A stretch of DNA of 64,000 bases from Branchipolynoe longqiensis (taxonomy: Eukaryota > Annelida > Polychaeta > Phyllodocida > Polynoidae). The stretch is from the NCBI GenBank assembly GCA_030323885.1, contig CM059187.1:139038415-139102414 (forward strand). Reading direction: 5' to 3'. Made by a program: the position numbers and the translations under genes. The notes beneath the pieces were generated by a model. That model worked only from the letters and a program-made list of their open reading frames with translations. It was not told the origin of the DNA and did not search any database. Shown piece after piece: positions 11,440-23,727 of this stretch (position 1 is the stretch's first letter; each line of letters opens with the position of its first letter).

Positions 11440-11494
11440 TGAAGTTCAAGACCTTTCAAGACTTCCCATGCCCCGTACAGACCCTGTTGCTTTC

Positions 11495-11641
11495 TCAGTA
11501 TCAGGATAATGTGACCAAGTGGTGATCATGGTCCCGGCGACATAGTCAGCCAGTGGGGCAGCACTATAAAGTGACAATGAGTGCACATTGTTACAACATC
11601 TATATTAGATGTTGCTTGGGCTTAAATCTCAACCAAGGAAC
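11495..11641 (+). mobile_element. SINE 3' half, diverged
   Basis: Begins within AGTATCAGGATAATGTGAC and ends in a tail-like AATCTCAACCAAGG. Several small deletions. Confidence 0.7.
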
Positions 11642-11844
11642 CGAATCAAGCCTACCCTACAGCCATGTGTATTAAGAGTAGAACCCCGAATGGCTTCATG
11701 CACTACCCACTATCCAGATACCGTCTGGGCCCGTGTCACAATACCCACTGACCTCAGCTCCCAGCTGTGGTCGCCCAGAGTACGGGGGCGGCTACCACGG
11801 GGAGTTTGCCCGCAAATCAAACCTGCCCATGTCTGTCACTCTGC

Positions 11845-12050
11845 ATTAATAGGATAGGGCAAGGACTGGTTAGATCCGTGTCAGGATAATGTGACTGAGT
11901 GGGATATCGGGACATGGTGCTGGCGGCCTGATTTCCCAGTGGGACAGCACTATAAAGTCACCATGAGTGCACACTGTCAGAATTTGGTATGCGTCCTGAC
12001 ATGACCTTAGATGTTGCCAGGACATAAAACTCCAGCAACCAACCAACCAA
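11845..12050 (+). mobile_element. SINE 3' two-thirds
   Basis: Starts at CATTAATAGGATAGGGCAAG and ends with CCAGCAACCAACCAACC. No head. Confidence 0.85.
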
Positions 12051-12439
12051 CATTGAGCCAAAGGGAGGCCTGGCACAGTTCACTTTCTGTGATGCTGGCC
12101 AGTAGGGCACCAGCCCCATAGTAGCTTGAAGCACGGGGGAGGGTAGGAGGGTGGGAGGGTGTTGGGAATGAGAGTATATGGCACATCTTCCAGCTCATTA
12201 CCCAAGGGACGTCGGATAAGGTTTGGTGTATCCAGGTGTGACCTGGAATGAAATTAACTCTTGCATAATTGACATATTGCACTGTGAATGGAGAAGAGGG
12301 GAATATACAGAGCGGGTGTCTGCTTAGCTGCCCTGGTTAGGTGTAGTGATGGTTGGTGGGTGGGTACAAGGTGGTGTCACCCACGTACCCATTCCCAGAT
12401 CCATAGATCAAGATTACCCCGAAGAGATAGAGGGCGGGG

Positions 12440-12545
12440 TGGAGGGAGGGAGGGAGGGAGGGAGGGAGGGAGGGAGGGAGGGAGGAAGGAGGGAGGGAGG
12501 GAGGGAGGGAGGAAGGAAGGAGGGAGGGAAGGAAGGAGGGCGTGT
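12440..12545. repeat. (GGGA)n array
   Basis: Purine-only GGGA/GGAA units; the opposite strand gives long but spurious Pro/Ser frames. Confidence 0.95.
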
Positions 12546-12569
12546 TCCCCTCCCCACTCCACCTTCTTG

Positions 12570-13540
12570 ATACCATGGTTACAACTAATGAGTGTAGCCT
12601 GTGTACATTGCGTGTCCACTCCCCTCCACCATAAGTACAACTAATGAGGAGTGTAGCTCGTGTACATTGCGTGTCCATTTCCCTCCACCTTACCACCATG
12701 GCTACAACTAATGAGGAGTGTAGCTCATGTACATTGTGTGTCCACTTCCCTCCACCATGGCTACAACTAATGAGGAGTGTAGCTGTGTACATTGCGTGAC
12801 CACTTCCCTCCACCATAACACCATGGCTACAACTAATGAGGAGTGTAGCCCGTGTACATTGTGTGTCCACTTCCCTCCACATTACCACCATGGCTACAAC
12901 TAATGAGGAGTGTAGCCCCAGTACATTGCGTGTCCACTCCCCTCCACCGTAACACCATGGCTACAACTAATGAGTGTGGCCCATTTACATTGCGTGTCCA
13001 CTTCCCTCCACCATAACTACAACTAATGAGGAGTGTAGCCCGTGTACATTGCGTGTCCACTCCCCTCCACCTTACCACCATGGCTACAACTAATGAGTGT
13101 GGCCCATTTACATTGCGTGTCCACTTCCCTCCACCATAACTACAACTAATGAGGAGTGTAGCCCATGTACATTGTGTGTCCACTCCCGGCACCTTACCAC
13201 TATGGCTACAACTAATGAGGAGTGTAGCCCGTGTTCATTGCGTGTCCACTCCCCTCCACCATAACACCATGGCTACAATTAATGAGGAGTGTATCCTATG
13301 TACATTCTGTGTCCACTTCCCTCTACCTTACCACCATGGCTACAACTAATGAGGAGTGTAGCCCATGTACATTGTGTGTCCAACCCCCTCCACCTTCTTA
13401 ACACAATTGGCTACAATTAATGACGATGGGTGTAGCCTATGTACATTGCGTGTCCACTCCCCTCAAGTGTAACACCATGGCTACAACTAATGACAAGGGT
13501 TTAGCCTGTGTACATTGCGTGTCCATGTTGCCCCTCACCC
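12570..13540. repeat. 66-bp minisatellite, about 14 copies
   Basis: Units contain ATGGCTACAACTAATGAGGA, TGTACATTGCGTGTCCAC and TTCCCTCCACC. Copies vary in a central TAACACC/TTACCACC block. Open minus-strand frames follow the period and are not genes. Confidence 0.95.
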
Positions 13541-13841
13541 CGATCCATCAACAATTATTTGGGACTAAAGGCTTCACGGTCGGCGGTTGAAGCAAACAGT
13601 GCTTTTTTGTGAACACAGCTTGAGCCTTTTTGTTTGTTAAAACCAGAGGTCCTGATCTGAGTAAAACATGCACGCGCATTACTCGTCTCAGATGGAGCAA
13701 CTGGGAAGGGAAACCTGGCAATTAACATTAAAGTAGAAATGTTCCTCGTTACACGACTTCATCCCACCCCAGTCACCACCATATCACAACCCGATAAAAG
13801 GTCATTGGGTTTACACGCTCTAACTCTGTGTTCATAGTAAA

Positions 13842-14337
13842 GCTAAGATTCCAGATACATGGAAGCATCATACAGCCTGCGCTATGCATTGCTGTGGCAT
13901 CTCAACACAAAAACCAGGGATGAAAGTGGTCTACGGCTAAAATCGCGGCAATCAGGCAGCCAACGACAAATTTCCGTGATAATGCGGATCTTCTCTCATA
14001 GACTTAGCACTGTCAGGGATTCGCGGAAAAATACCGGAAGTCAGTTTTCAACTAACCTTGTTGTGACTGTATTATCGCCCATACCGGACTCGCTCTTGTT
14101 TGGGTTTGATGTTCTAGCAACATCTAAGGTCATTTAAAAATGGGATTCGAACTCCCCCAAGTGTTGTCATATACATATCATTTTTTTTAATGTTTAAAGT
14201 TAATCGGTAAATATAAATAATCGCGGAAATCCGCGAAACCGCGGAGATCTTTCATCCCTAAAAAACACAAACACAAGAAACAAACACAAACACAAAAAAT
14301 CGCATACCGCTTCCATATATATATGGAGTCATAGCTT
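13842..14337 (+). mobile_element. AGCTAAGATTC-type MITE interrupted by another TIR element
   Basis: Ends AGCTAAGATTCCAGATAC and ATATATGGAGTCATAGCT. Related to 17,463-17,666 and 41,872-42,146. The interior is occupied by the element at 13,915-14,260. Confidence 0.75.
13915..14260 (+). mobile_element. CAGGGATGAAAG-type TIR element, 6-bp duplication (copy 1)
   Basis: Ends CAGGGATGAAAGTGGTCT and AGATCTTTCATCCCT, flanked by AAAAAC at 13,909-13,914 and 14,261-14,266. No transposase. The interior carries ATCGCGG and CGCGGAA motifs. Confidence 0.88.
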
Positions 14338-14339
14338 AA

Positions 14340-14681
14340 AGCTGCATAGTCCGATGAACACATCAAATTTTCAAAACCAAAACAATTATCTAGATTTGAT
14401 TCTACATATCAAACTTAGATACTGGTGCACTTATTAAAAATGTGTCACCACACAGAAGGGAATGCTGAGGCAATTGAATAGAACATGTTACTGCAGAAGC
14501 CTATGGTAGTTTTGGCATGCTTGCCAAAATTAATTTTGCATGGTTGTGGTTGAAATATCTTGAACGGTAGCCATTTAAAATACAAGTTATTTCAAACTAA
14601 AGTAAGGTAGATTATAACAATCAACATAATATATTTATCTCAGAAAATCACAAAAACTCCAACCCATCAGACTACACAGGT
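14340..14681 (+). mobile_element. TTAA-flanked MITE (GTTGCATAGTCC family)
   Basis: Left AGCTGCATAGTCCGATG, right TCAGACTACACAGGT. TTAA lies at 14,336-14,339 and 14,682-14,685. Confidence 0.85.
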
Positions 14682-14848
14682 TTAAGAGTAGGAAACGATG
14701 GTGATGTGATTAGGCCGGAATTAAGTCCACATAGCACGGCGTCCACGATGGACAATTCGCCTTTAAACATGAACTAACAAGTCCACACAGACCACACACA
14801 GATAATGAGTTACATACACTAGCCGAAGGGCATTCCGCTCAGCTCACC

Positions 14849-15172
14849 GGACGCAGTTGTCGAATTGGTAGAGCCCAGGCTTCCTGTGCGGAAGGTCGGG
14901 AGTTCCATTCCCGGTCGAGTCAAAGCAATGACTTACAAAATTGGTACTTGTTGCTTGCTAGCCTGGTGCTCGGCATTAATAGGATAGGGCAAGGACTGGT
15001 TAGCTCAGTGTCAGGATAATGTGACTGAGTGGGATATTGGGTCATGATGCCAGCGGCCTGATTTCCCAGTGGGGCAGTACTGTTAAGTCACTATGAGTGC
15101 GCACTGTCACAAGTCGGTGCCTGTCCTGATATGACCTTAAATATTGCCAAGATGTAAAACTCCAACAACCAA
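14849..15172 (+). mobile_element. SINE-B copy, complete
   Basis: Head CACCGGACGCAGTTGTCGAA and GGTAGAGCCCAGG with B box AGTTCCATTCCC; tail ATGTAAAACTCCAACAACC. Confidence 0.88.
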
Positions 15173-15379
15173 CCTCTGCTCGGCTCTGTTGAGGCGGCTG
15201 GCAAGCTGACACGTCTTGTGGGTTGGGGTGCTGGTGGGGTGGGGTTGTCACTTAATCATTTAATGAATCTTTTCAATGTGCATACACCACAGTGGCGTGT
15301 ACATTATCCGGGTGGGCTGGATACGGTCGGTCCGCCTTCCATCCCCCTGGAGGCTGATCCTGTGAACAGTGCAATCCAG

Positions 15380-15640
15380 TGGGGGTAGGGACGGGGAGGG
15401 GGAGGAGGGAGGGGGCGGGAGGGGAATGGGGAGGGGGAAGACAAGGGAAGGGGTATCGGGAGGGGGAAGAGGAGGGGGGGCGGAGGGGGGCGGAGGAGGA
15501 GGAGGAGGAGGAGGAGGAGGAGGAGGAGGAGGAGGAGGAGGAGGAGGAGGAGGAGGGGGGGGGAGGAAGAGGAGGAGGGGGAGGAAGAGGAGGAGGGGGA
15601 GGAAGAGGAGGAGGGAGGGGAGGGGGGAGGGGGGCGGGGA
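15380..15640. repeat. Purine-only GGA/GGGA tract
   Basis: About 260 bases almost without pyrimidine, including some 20 GGA units (15,497-15,555). Poly-Glu, poly-Gly and poly-Ser frames across it are spurious. Confidence 0.95.
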
Positions 15641-15720
15641 GGTTGGCTGGCTGGCTGGCTGGCTGCCTGGTTGACTGGCTGGTTGGCTGGCTGGTTGGCT
15701 GGCTGGCTGGTTGGTTGGCT
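15641..15720. repeat. (GGCT/GGTT)n array at a SINE tail
   Basis: About 20 tetranucleotides that run directly into the tail of the next SINE copy. Confidence 0.9.
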
Positions 15721-16048
15721 AGAGTTTTACGTTCTGGCAACATCTAAGAGCATATCAGGATGGGTACCGACTTCTGACAGTGTGGACTCATGGTGACTTT
15801 ATAGTGCTGCCCTACTGGAAGACCAGGCCACAAGCACCATGACCCGCTATCCCATTCAGTCACATTATCCTGACACTAAGCCAACTAGTCCTTGCCCTAT
15901 CCTAATTATGCTGAGTGCCTGGCTAGGCAGCGACAAGTATCAATTTTTTAGGTCATTGGTTTGACTCGACCGCACGATCTATGAAAAAGGGAGATGGACG
16001 CTCAACTCATTCGGCCATCCCGGCCATTCGGCCATCAACTCATTCGGC
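15721..16048 (-). mobile_element. SINE-A copy, complete, with a repeated head end
   Basis: Body as usual. The head end CTCAACTCATTCGGCCATCC is followed by two short repeats of CATTCGGCCA. Confidence 0.85.
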
Positions 16049-16266
16049 CACCATATCAAATGGCGACACCCGCCCCAGTACCATCCCACCCGACCAGCAC
16101 TACCCAAATACAGTCACATACTATTCCAGGAAGAACAGTCCCCCTACACAGTTGGTGATCACATATCAGCCACACCGAATTCAGCCGAAAGCATATGAAA
16201 ATCGGTCCGAACACTCACACATATTTGTTTGTTATGGTTATACATCATAGAAACTACTAAAAAAAA

Positions 16267-17035
16267 ATGCAAATACTGCAGAACAGAGCCCAAAAAATCT
16301 GTCTAAGAGTAGACAAGCTGCACCCCACCTATGACATACACAAAAGAACCAAAGTGAAATTACTAGAAAATAGGAGAATAATTCACTTGCAAACATTAGC
16401 ATATAGCTATAGTCAAAACAATAAACTCCTAACAATACCACAAAGGGCTACTAGAGAAAATAATGTGCCACTACTAAAGCAGACCAGAAGTCAAATAAAA
16501 GCTCATGAGAGAAGCACGCTGGAAATGGCTGTCAAGGTGTGGAATGCCCAACGGTAAAGGAACCACAAATTCCTGACCTAAAAACTTACAAAAAATATTT
16601 GTGCAAAATAAGGCTAGGAAACCCCCACTAAGCTGCACTGCAAAGGGGCATGTGATATGTCACGGCCCACCAGCGGGACGCCCAATGGAAGGTAACCATG
16701 TCAAAAGTAGCCAGATAACACACCACGCAGCTACGTACAAGCCTATGATATGTAAATAGGAGTAGGCTAGTCTACTAATAAGAGTAGGCTAGGCTACAAA
16801 ATAAAATACATATATGCCAAGAAAATCCAAAAAAATAACATAGGCTACTAACCATACCAACCAACTATCTATCTGCTACTGAAATGCAGGCAATCAAATT
16901 ACTTATCAGCAGCTACTGTGTGGTAAGATAACACCAACACTACAACTGGCCAGCATTGAAAACTAGCCTAGGTACCCGGGCTTATATGCTATGGACAGTA
17001 TAAATACAGCCTCAATAAAAAAAAATTTTAATTTT
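16267..17035 (+). mobile_element. LINE 3' region, copy 1
   Basis: A frame at 16,267-16,557 gives MQILQNRAQKICLRVD and later IHLQTLAYSYSQNN. This is the region after the reverse transcriptase in many LINEs, where LQNRAxRI is a common motif. A 3' UTR of about 470 bp and an A-rich end follow. The 3' UTR matches 24,915-25,380. The 5' part is missing. Confidence 0.75.
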
Positions 17036-17275
17036 AAACATCTATGGTCATATCAGGACGGGTACCGATTTGTGAAAGTGCACACTCGTGCTGCCTCACT
17101 GGAAAATCAGGCCGCCAGCATTATGACCTGATATCCCACTCAGTCGCATAATCCCGAGACTGAGCTATCCTATCCTATCCTATCCTGTTCTCGTAATGGC
17201 AAGTGCCAGGCTAAGTAGCGACAAGTATCAATTTTGCAAGTTATTGGTTTGACTCAGTCAGGATTCGAACTTCCT
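17036..17275 (-). mobile_element. SINE body, lacking its tail
   Basis: Begins at ACATCTATGGTCATATCAGG where the LINE's A-rich end stops, and runs to GGATTCGAAC in the head. Confidence 0.8.
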
Positions 17276-17462
17276 CCTTCCTCACCTCACACATGTGGCA
17301 CGATGAACACGGTGCACACATCCCACCATAGCACCAACTGGCGGAGGTGCCGACAACTACTGCGGGTTTGGATCATGAAGTAAAACATTCTTGTTTTGCT
17401 CCAATTCTAATTCAAGTCCAGGCGATTTCATATGTACATATTACAGTGCTCTAAAAGCCTGA

Positions 17463-17666
17463 AGCTAAAATTTCATATGTACGCGGTATGTGCTATGCCC
17501 TTCATTCACACCGATCGGTCCATTGAGCGGTCTACCTTGCCATCCATGCATTCGCATCTGAATTCGCATCCGCATCCGCACATATGGAAGCACCACCATG
17601 CGTTTACATGCTTTTTCATTTTATACCACATTCGCATACCGCATATATACGGAATCTTAGCTTAAG
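17463..17666 (+). mobile_element. AGCTAAGATTC-type MITE, copy 2
   Basis: Left GAAGCTAAAATTTCATATG, right ACGGAATCTTAGCTT. Shares ACCGATCGGTCCATTGAGCG with the 41.9-kb copy and has a short CATTCGCATC stretch. Confidence 0.8.
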
Positions 17667-17712
17667 GCAGTTTCCTATGTCCTACTGTCAGCGATCTCTC
17701 CCACGCCCTTAA

Positions 17713-18391
17713 AGTGCCTGTCACACCTTACCGGATTGAGCAACGAACATAACCGGACAAAGAATTTTCTAGTCTGGTGGTGTTCGGTATCAAAATGTAT
17801 CGAAATGTGCCAAAATGTTGCGCTATCGGGTCAAAGGCTGCCGGACAAAACGAACGCTAAACGGACATGGAAGGTGAACCGACGGGCGAAGACCAAATGT
17901 CAAACGGACGGATCCAACATCAACCGGACACGTACCGGACTGTTTACATGACGTCATGGACGCGCTGAAAACATATAAAAAAACGGCAGACGGAATTTCC
18001 GCAACACACAACGTCTTCTGCTGTCGAAAACTACTCTCTCCGCCGTATTCATCGTCATAGTTCGTTCAAGCAAGCATGGTTCGGAACAAGCAGACGTCCA
18101 AGGACAGGTTCCCATCAACAGACTATTCAGGAAGCAAACCGGAGACGTTACGGATGGGTACTGGACATGAACCGGACAAAACGGACTAAACAAACTTAAA
18201 CTGGACACCAACCATACACATCAGTCCGGCGGCATCCGGTCCAAGTTTTGTGCATGTTCAAAACTTGCCACGGCACACCACCAGACAGAAACGCTGGATG
18301 CTGACCGTATATAAATACGACATTGACGTATTTCACCGGGCAGTGTTCGGTTTCTATCCGGTTCCCCAATCCGGTAAGGTGTGACTGGGCA
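17713..18391. mobile_element. TTAA-flanked TIR element, 679 bp, piggyBac-like target
   Basis: Inverted ends share CACACCTTACCGGATTG, and TTAA lies at 17,709-17,712 and 18,392-18,395. The interior has many CCGGAC motifs and no long frame. Confidence 0.85.
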
Positions 18392-18429
18392 TTAAGGCAG
18401 GAGATGAGCCCAGGGCCGAGGATTCCCAC

Positions 18430-18720
18430 GAATATTGATCGTGGGGTGGGTGTGGGAGGGTGTGAGAGGGTGATGGAGGATGAGGGAGGAGGAGGGAGGG
18501 TGAGGGAGGGTGGGGGAAGGTGAGGGGAGGTGAGGGAGGGTGTGGGAGGTAACTGGTGACTGCTACAACGTCCCAGTACACTTAGGTTTTACACCGATGT
18601 AGTAATAGCCGCAGTAGTCGAGAGCCAGTGGGGGTGGGGGGGGGGGGGGGGCGGGTGGGGGTGATAAAGTTACGCCGTACTTCAGTACAGGGGGGGTGAG
18701 CTGGGGGGGAAGGGGGGGCT
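18430..18720. repeat. G-rich low-complexity tracts
   Basis: (GGGAGGGT)n-like run at 18,440-18,550, and two G runs at 18,630-18,660 and 18,690-18,720. Confidence 0.9.
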
Positions 18721-19130
18721 TGGAGAGCTTTATGAGGGCAAGCACTTAAGAGGCACGTTATGTTTGCTCAGTGGCGCGTACTTTGAGTGGAAATATAGAT
18801 AAAAGATTTAGTAACACGTTTCCCCCGTTACTTCCAGTACACTTGTGGAATAGTAAAAAACCAGCCTTATATAAAAACGGTCTAAAAATCGGGCTAATGA
18901 CATACAACTACAAGATCCCTCATTACTTAACTATCTCTACCTGCAGCATAATTAATGCTGCTACTAGTAGGAGTAGTAGTACTAACAGTCCCAGTATTAG
19001 TAGTAGTTGCTGCAGTATATAAGCAGAACTATGAGTGGTAGGAACAAACTACGGACAAAAGAATCTCCATTCTTAGAATATTATTGCAATTAGTACTGCA
19101 TACAGCATAGCCAGCTGCAACACATCCATA
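18721..19130. other. No gene seen
   Basis: Mixed-composition DNA with a CTACTAGTAGGAGTAGTAG stretch near 18,960. An 83-codon frame here lacks family similarity. Confidence 0.5.
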
Positions 19131-20040
19131 TCCCGACTCTACCCGTCATGGAACCCTCCTCACGACCCACACATCCTGTCTCATCACACAACCCTCGTCA
19201 CTACCCACACATTCTGTCTCAGCCCCCAATCACACAACCCGCCTCACGACCCACACATCCTGTCTCACCCCCCCCCATCACACAACCCTCCGCACGACCC
19301 ACACATCCTGTCTCACCCCTCCATCATACAACCCTCCTCACTAACCACACATCCTGTCTCACCCCTGCGTCACACAACCTCGTCACTACCCACACATTCT
19401 GTCTCACCCCCAAAACACACAACCCTCCTGACGAGCCACACATCATGTCTCACCCCCCCCATCACACAACCCTCCTCACTACCCAACATCCTGTCTCACC
19501 CCCATCACACAACCCGCCTCACTGACCCACACATCCTGTCTCACCCCCCCCCCCCCATCACACAACCCTCCTCACTACCCACACATCCTGTCTCACCCCC
19601 CAATCACACAACCGCCTCACTACCCACACATCATGTCTACCCCCTCACCCACCATCCACACCCTCCTTCACCCCCCCCCATCACACAACCTCTCCTACCC
19701 ACCATCCGTCTCACCTCCATCACACAACCCTCCTCACTAACCACAACATCCTGTCTCACCCCCCCCTCCATCACACAACCCTCCTCACTACCCACACATC
19801 CTGTCTCATCACACAACCCTCCTCACTAACCACACATCCTGTCTCATCACACAACCCTCCTCACTACCCACACATCCTGTCTCACCCCATCCCATCACAC
19901 AACCCTCCTCACTACCCACACATCCTGTCTCACCCCGTCCCATCACACAACCCTCCTCACTAACCACACATCCTGTCTCACCCACCAATCACACAACCCT
20001 CCTCACTACCTATGTATTATCCCTCGCCACACCCTCCCCA
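19130..20040. repeat. 45-bp minisatellite, about 18 copies
   Basis: Units join CACACATCCTGTCTCACCCC and CATCACACAACCCTCCTCAC with variable C runs. Two short units of the same kind reappear at 20,410-20,450, beyond an inserted SINE. Confidence 0.93.
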
Positions 20041-20090
20041 CTACAACCACCATACGCCCTTCCCTAACCACATCACTCGCAATCAGACGG

Positions 20091-20412
20091 GATGGCAGAA
20101 TGAGTTTAGTGTCCGTCTAACTGTTTTGGTAGATCATGGGATTTGAAACCTTGGGTTCGAACCCTGGTCGAGTCGAACCAATGACCTAAAAATGTATACT
20201 TGTCGCTTCCTATCCAGGCACTTGCTATTATTAGGATAGGGCAAGGACTGGTTGGCTCAGTGTCAGGATAATGTTACTGAGTTGGATATCACTTGCAGCC
20301 TGGTCTCCCAGTGGGGTGGCACTATAAAGTCACCAGGAGTGCACACTGTCATAAGTCGGTACCCGTCCTTAGATGTTGCCAGGACGTAAAGGTCCAACAA
20401 CCAACCAATCAA
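20091..20412 (+). mobile_element. SINE-A copy inside the minisatellite
   Basis: Head CAGACGGGATGGCAGAATGAG, tail AACAACCAACCAATCAACC. Lacks about 16 bp (the CTGATATGAC block) before the tail. Minisatellite sequence resumes after it. Confidence 0.85.
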
Positions 20413-21292
20413 CCACACATCCTGTCTCACCCCACATCACACAACCCTCCTCATGTCGCACTGCACCACTCTCCCCCAAACCCCACCACACACCTTTCCC
20501 CACCTCACTACATCACACTCATAACCCCCCCCCACCCCCACCCCCCACACACACCATCACTACTGCACACACCATGCGTTGTGTACACCATTCAGTGACA
20601 CCACGATCCAATCTGCCCGTCTTCACCAGCCCCTCACCACACCTGATCCCACTCAGTAAGTATCCAAGTCTATTTACACACATCCACTGTGCACGCTGGT
20701 ATTCCCCAAGCGCCCCTCCCGGGAGGCCTTCATACCCACCACCACCACATATTTGGCTTCTGTGTTATGATGGTGACAATTAATGCTTTCTTTTATTGAT
20801 AGCAAGTCAAATAATTATTGTTGCCCAAGTATGTTAGCAATGATATGTAGATATAATCTATCCCACAAAAGATATCAAAGGTATGCTTGCATGATTTTGT
20901 GCTAAAGTGAAAATTTACACATTGAGCCCATGCATTTACCCCAAAATCTTTTCGACTTTTTATTTCAATTTTGTTCTTGTCAGACAATTTTGTCTGTAAT
21001 CAATCAAATCTTGTTTGGATTTGTTGTGTATGTTAAAATGATGTTCTCGAGGTGTGCTTAATTTCCATGTTACACAAGTGATATTAAAGTATTGCCCAAC
21101 CCATATAACTTATAAGATCAAAAGCAAAAAGTGAAATAACCTTTTTTCAACTATAACACATACATGACATGTAATTCTTCATAGGAACATCGATTCTGCT
21201 ATTATTTGTAGTGCTTTTTGCTATTATTTGGAAGGCTTTCACTTTTGGGTTCCATGTCACACTTTAGTGCCCAGTTTCAGAGAATGATATAC
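20413..21292. other. C-rich then AT-rich DNA, no gene seen
   Basis: 20,413-20,760 is C-rich with ACC repeats. 20,790-21,290 is AT-rich without repeats or splice-flanked frames. Confidence 0.5.
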
Positions 21293-21397
21293 GTATGTAT
21301 GTATGTATGTATGTATGTATGTATGTATGTATGTATGTATGTATGTATGTATGTATGTATGTATGTATGTATGTATGTATGTATGTATGTATGTATG

Positions 21398-21427
<30 letters not shown>
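21293..21427. repeat. (GTAT)n microsatellite
   Basis: About 33 perfect units. Confidence 0.98.
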
Positions 21428-21429
<2 letters not shown>

Positions 21430-21689
21430 GAGTGTCAATATGAAGCAGGTTACGGTAAATGTGCACTCTCTACGGTATGATTATGATAATCATACTTGTG
21501 AACACTGGTAGGCTACCAGTGAATTATTACACTAATTTATGTGACTTCCTGACCACCTGCTGATATGCCCATTAACGTGTGTACATGACGGGGACAAGCC
21601 TAAGGTACATACACTTTATGACACTAGTAACTGGAACATATGACAGTACCATTCTACCATAGCAGACAGAATGGAGACAGTTATTTTAT

Positions 21690-22250
21690 AGATCAATCAA
21701 TCAATCAATAGTTCCATCCTCTAGTCGAGGGTTGGATGCAATGGTTCTCCACTTGTCCCGATGTTGTGCTGTTCTGATAGACTGTGAATAATTCAAGCCT
21801 GTCCACTGTGAAATATTTGTAAACCATGATGTTCTTGGTCTCCCTCTCCCTCTGCTGCCATTCACCTTCCCTTCCAACAATGTACGGTATATTGAACTCT
21901 GACGAATGATGTGGCCAAAATAAATAAGTTTCTTTGTCTGTATAGTGGCAAACAAGCTTTTCTTATTTTTAATTTTTCTGAGAACTTCTTTGTTGGTGAT
22001 CTTCTTTGTCCATGATATTTTCATCATCCTTCGATAAGTCCACATCTCAAATGCTGCTAAACGTTTGTACATTTTCTTAGAGATTGTCCATGTCTCTGCC
22101 CCATACATTAGAGTAGACCACACATAACACTGAAGAATACGCTTCCTTGTTTGTATTAATATCTTACTTGATGTTAACACTCTATTCATTTTGGAGAATG
22201 TTGTTCGGGCTATAGATAAATAGTTGATAATGACCATAATTCTTTCGTTT
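21690..22250 (-). mobile_element. LINE 3' end encoding the C-terminus of a reverse transcriptase protein
   Basis: 178 codons on the minus strand include RILQCYVWSTLMYGAETWTI, RRMMKISWTKKITNKEVL and YFGHIIR, then GRGRPRTSW. These are typical of the post-RT part of RTE/craniofacial-development-protein-2-like LINE ORFs. An (ATTG)n tail at 21,690-21,710 marks the 3' end. It is 5'-truncated, so not autonomous. Confidence 0.88.
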
Positions 22251-22669
22251 TTGTTTGTTTACTATTTAATATAGAAATATGGCTCTTTTTTCAGCTTTAT
22301 TTAAAGCATGAATGGCATTACTTCGAAAACAGTACTTTTGTAATAATAGTTCACATCATAATTCCAGCTTTAAAGAATTCGATTTTTACACGAGGATATA
22401 TACAAAGTGGGATGTTGGATTATGGTGTCCAGTGCGGCAGTACTATATAACTGTCATGATGTTTCTAAGAAGTAAAATCATAATAAACCACGAATTATGG
22501 CAACAGAGGAAAGGTGAATATTTAGATACATTCAAAGATGGCGACCACCGTTCACAGTGAATAGCTAACTGGCTCCAGTAAACGAAAAGCGCAATTCGCC
22601 CTCGGCATGTACTTGTTGTTATGCTATACTATGACCTTTTTTTCTCCTGAATTATAATTTTTCACAGTA

Positions 22670-22860
22670 CAGTAAAACCTCTCTAAATCGACCGACCATG
22701 GGACCGCCTGTAAACGGTCCATTTAAGAAGGTGGTCGTCTTAGGGAGTTTTTCATTCGTTACAATGGTATTGTATGGGCTAACGTTTGGGACCCAAATAA
22801 AGCGATCGATATAGGGGAGTGGTTGATCTGTGGAGGTAATCGGTAGCAGAGGTTTAACTG
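22670..22860. mobile_element. MITE with CAGTAAAACCTC ends (copy 2)
   Basis: TA at both edges. Ends CAGTAAAACCTCTCTAAAT and CAGAGGTTTAACTG. The interior shares CGATCGATATAGGGGAGTGG with 9,106-9,255. Confidence 0.85.
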
Positions 22861-23015
22861 TATACATATTTATCATTTTCTTCAAATCATGCTTTTCTAA
22901 TTTTAATTATGTACATACATCCTCTAATGAGCACAAAAGTACCGTTTAATTAGTCCTACGCCTCTTAATTATAATCCCAAGACCAATTTATCATCGATAT
23001 TTGTTCTTTTTACAT

Positions 23016-23369
23016 TTAACTGTAGCTACAGGCCCTACATATTTCGATCGTTCCATCTTCACTTAAAATTTTGCTACCCAATTCCACCGTCAGTGTGTTA
23101 GGAATCTTCCCTGTGCGAATATTAAAGGTACTAACAAACAACATGCCTTCTTCGCCCGTGAACAAATAGAGGGCCAGAGACAGTGATTTACAAGCGCAAT
23201 CACAACCGTCGCCTTTTGACATTTCTTCTTCGCCTCCCCAGAAAAGAAGCAGGCGGGCCGACTTGTCACTTTGATGGGACGGATAGGAGCCTGGTTTGTA
23301 TCTTGACAGATCTTTAATCTCGTCAGAAATAGATGGGGAGTGACGGACAGTTTCACGGCGCTGGGGCAT
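23016..23369 (-). CDS. Unassigned 117-codon frame
   Basis: Single minus-strand frame starting MPQRRETVRHSPSISDEIKD in a region without repeats. A second frame is also open for 88 codons over it. No domain, no splice partner and no promoter recognised. Could be an exon or chance. Confidence 0.2.
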   Translation of the reverse strand: MPQRRETVRHSPSISDEIKDLSRYKPGSYPSHQSDKSARLLLFWGGEEEMSKGDGCDCACKSLSLALYLFTGEEGMLFVSTFNIRTGKIPNTLTVELGSKILSEDGTIEICRACSYS

Positions 23370-23425
23370 TACCTATTCACCATGACGGAATAAATGTGTA
23401 CCTGCCAAAATTGGTTCATATAGAT

Positions 23426-23727
23426 GGTTGGTAGTTGGAGCTTTACTTCCTGGCAACATCTAAGGTCATATCCGGATGGGTACTGACTGGTGACAGTGCG
23501 CACTCATGGTGACATTATAGTGCTGCCCCACTGGGAAATCACACCGCCGGCACCATGACCTGATATCCCACTCAGTCACATTATCCTGAAACTGAGGCAA
23601 CCAGTCCTTGCCCTATCCTAATAATGCCGAGCGCCTGGCTAGGAGGCGAGAAACATAAATTTTATACGGCATTAGTTTGGCTCGACCGGGAACCAAACTC
23701 CCGATCTCCCACACGTGAGGAATATTG
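23426..23727 (-). mobile_element. SINE-B copy, head truncated
   Basis: Tail GGTTGGTAGTTGGAGC; ends at CTCCCACACGTGAGG in the head. Confidence 0.85.

Larger units (their letters stand above)
10776..11486 (-). mobile_element. CAGGGTCC-type TIR element split by two SINEs
   Basis: Ends CAGGGTCCATACA and ACAGACCCTG. Interior shares GCCTTGAA/CTTGAATTCC motifs with 51,922-52,217. Flanks TGGCTT and TTGCTT are close to a 6-bp duplication. SINEs at 10,951 and 11,112 interrupt it. Confidence 0.8.

Noticed and set aside
12570..13540. CRISPR-like array
   Set aside because: The repeats are contiguous minisatellite units with no unique spacers, in animal DNA.
15369..15743. Poly-Glu, poly-Gly and poly-Ser frames
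   Set aside because: Translation of a GGA tract.
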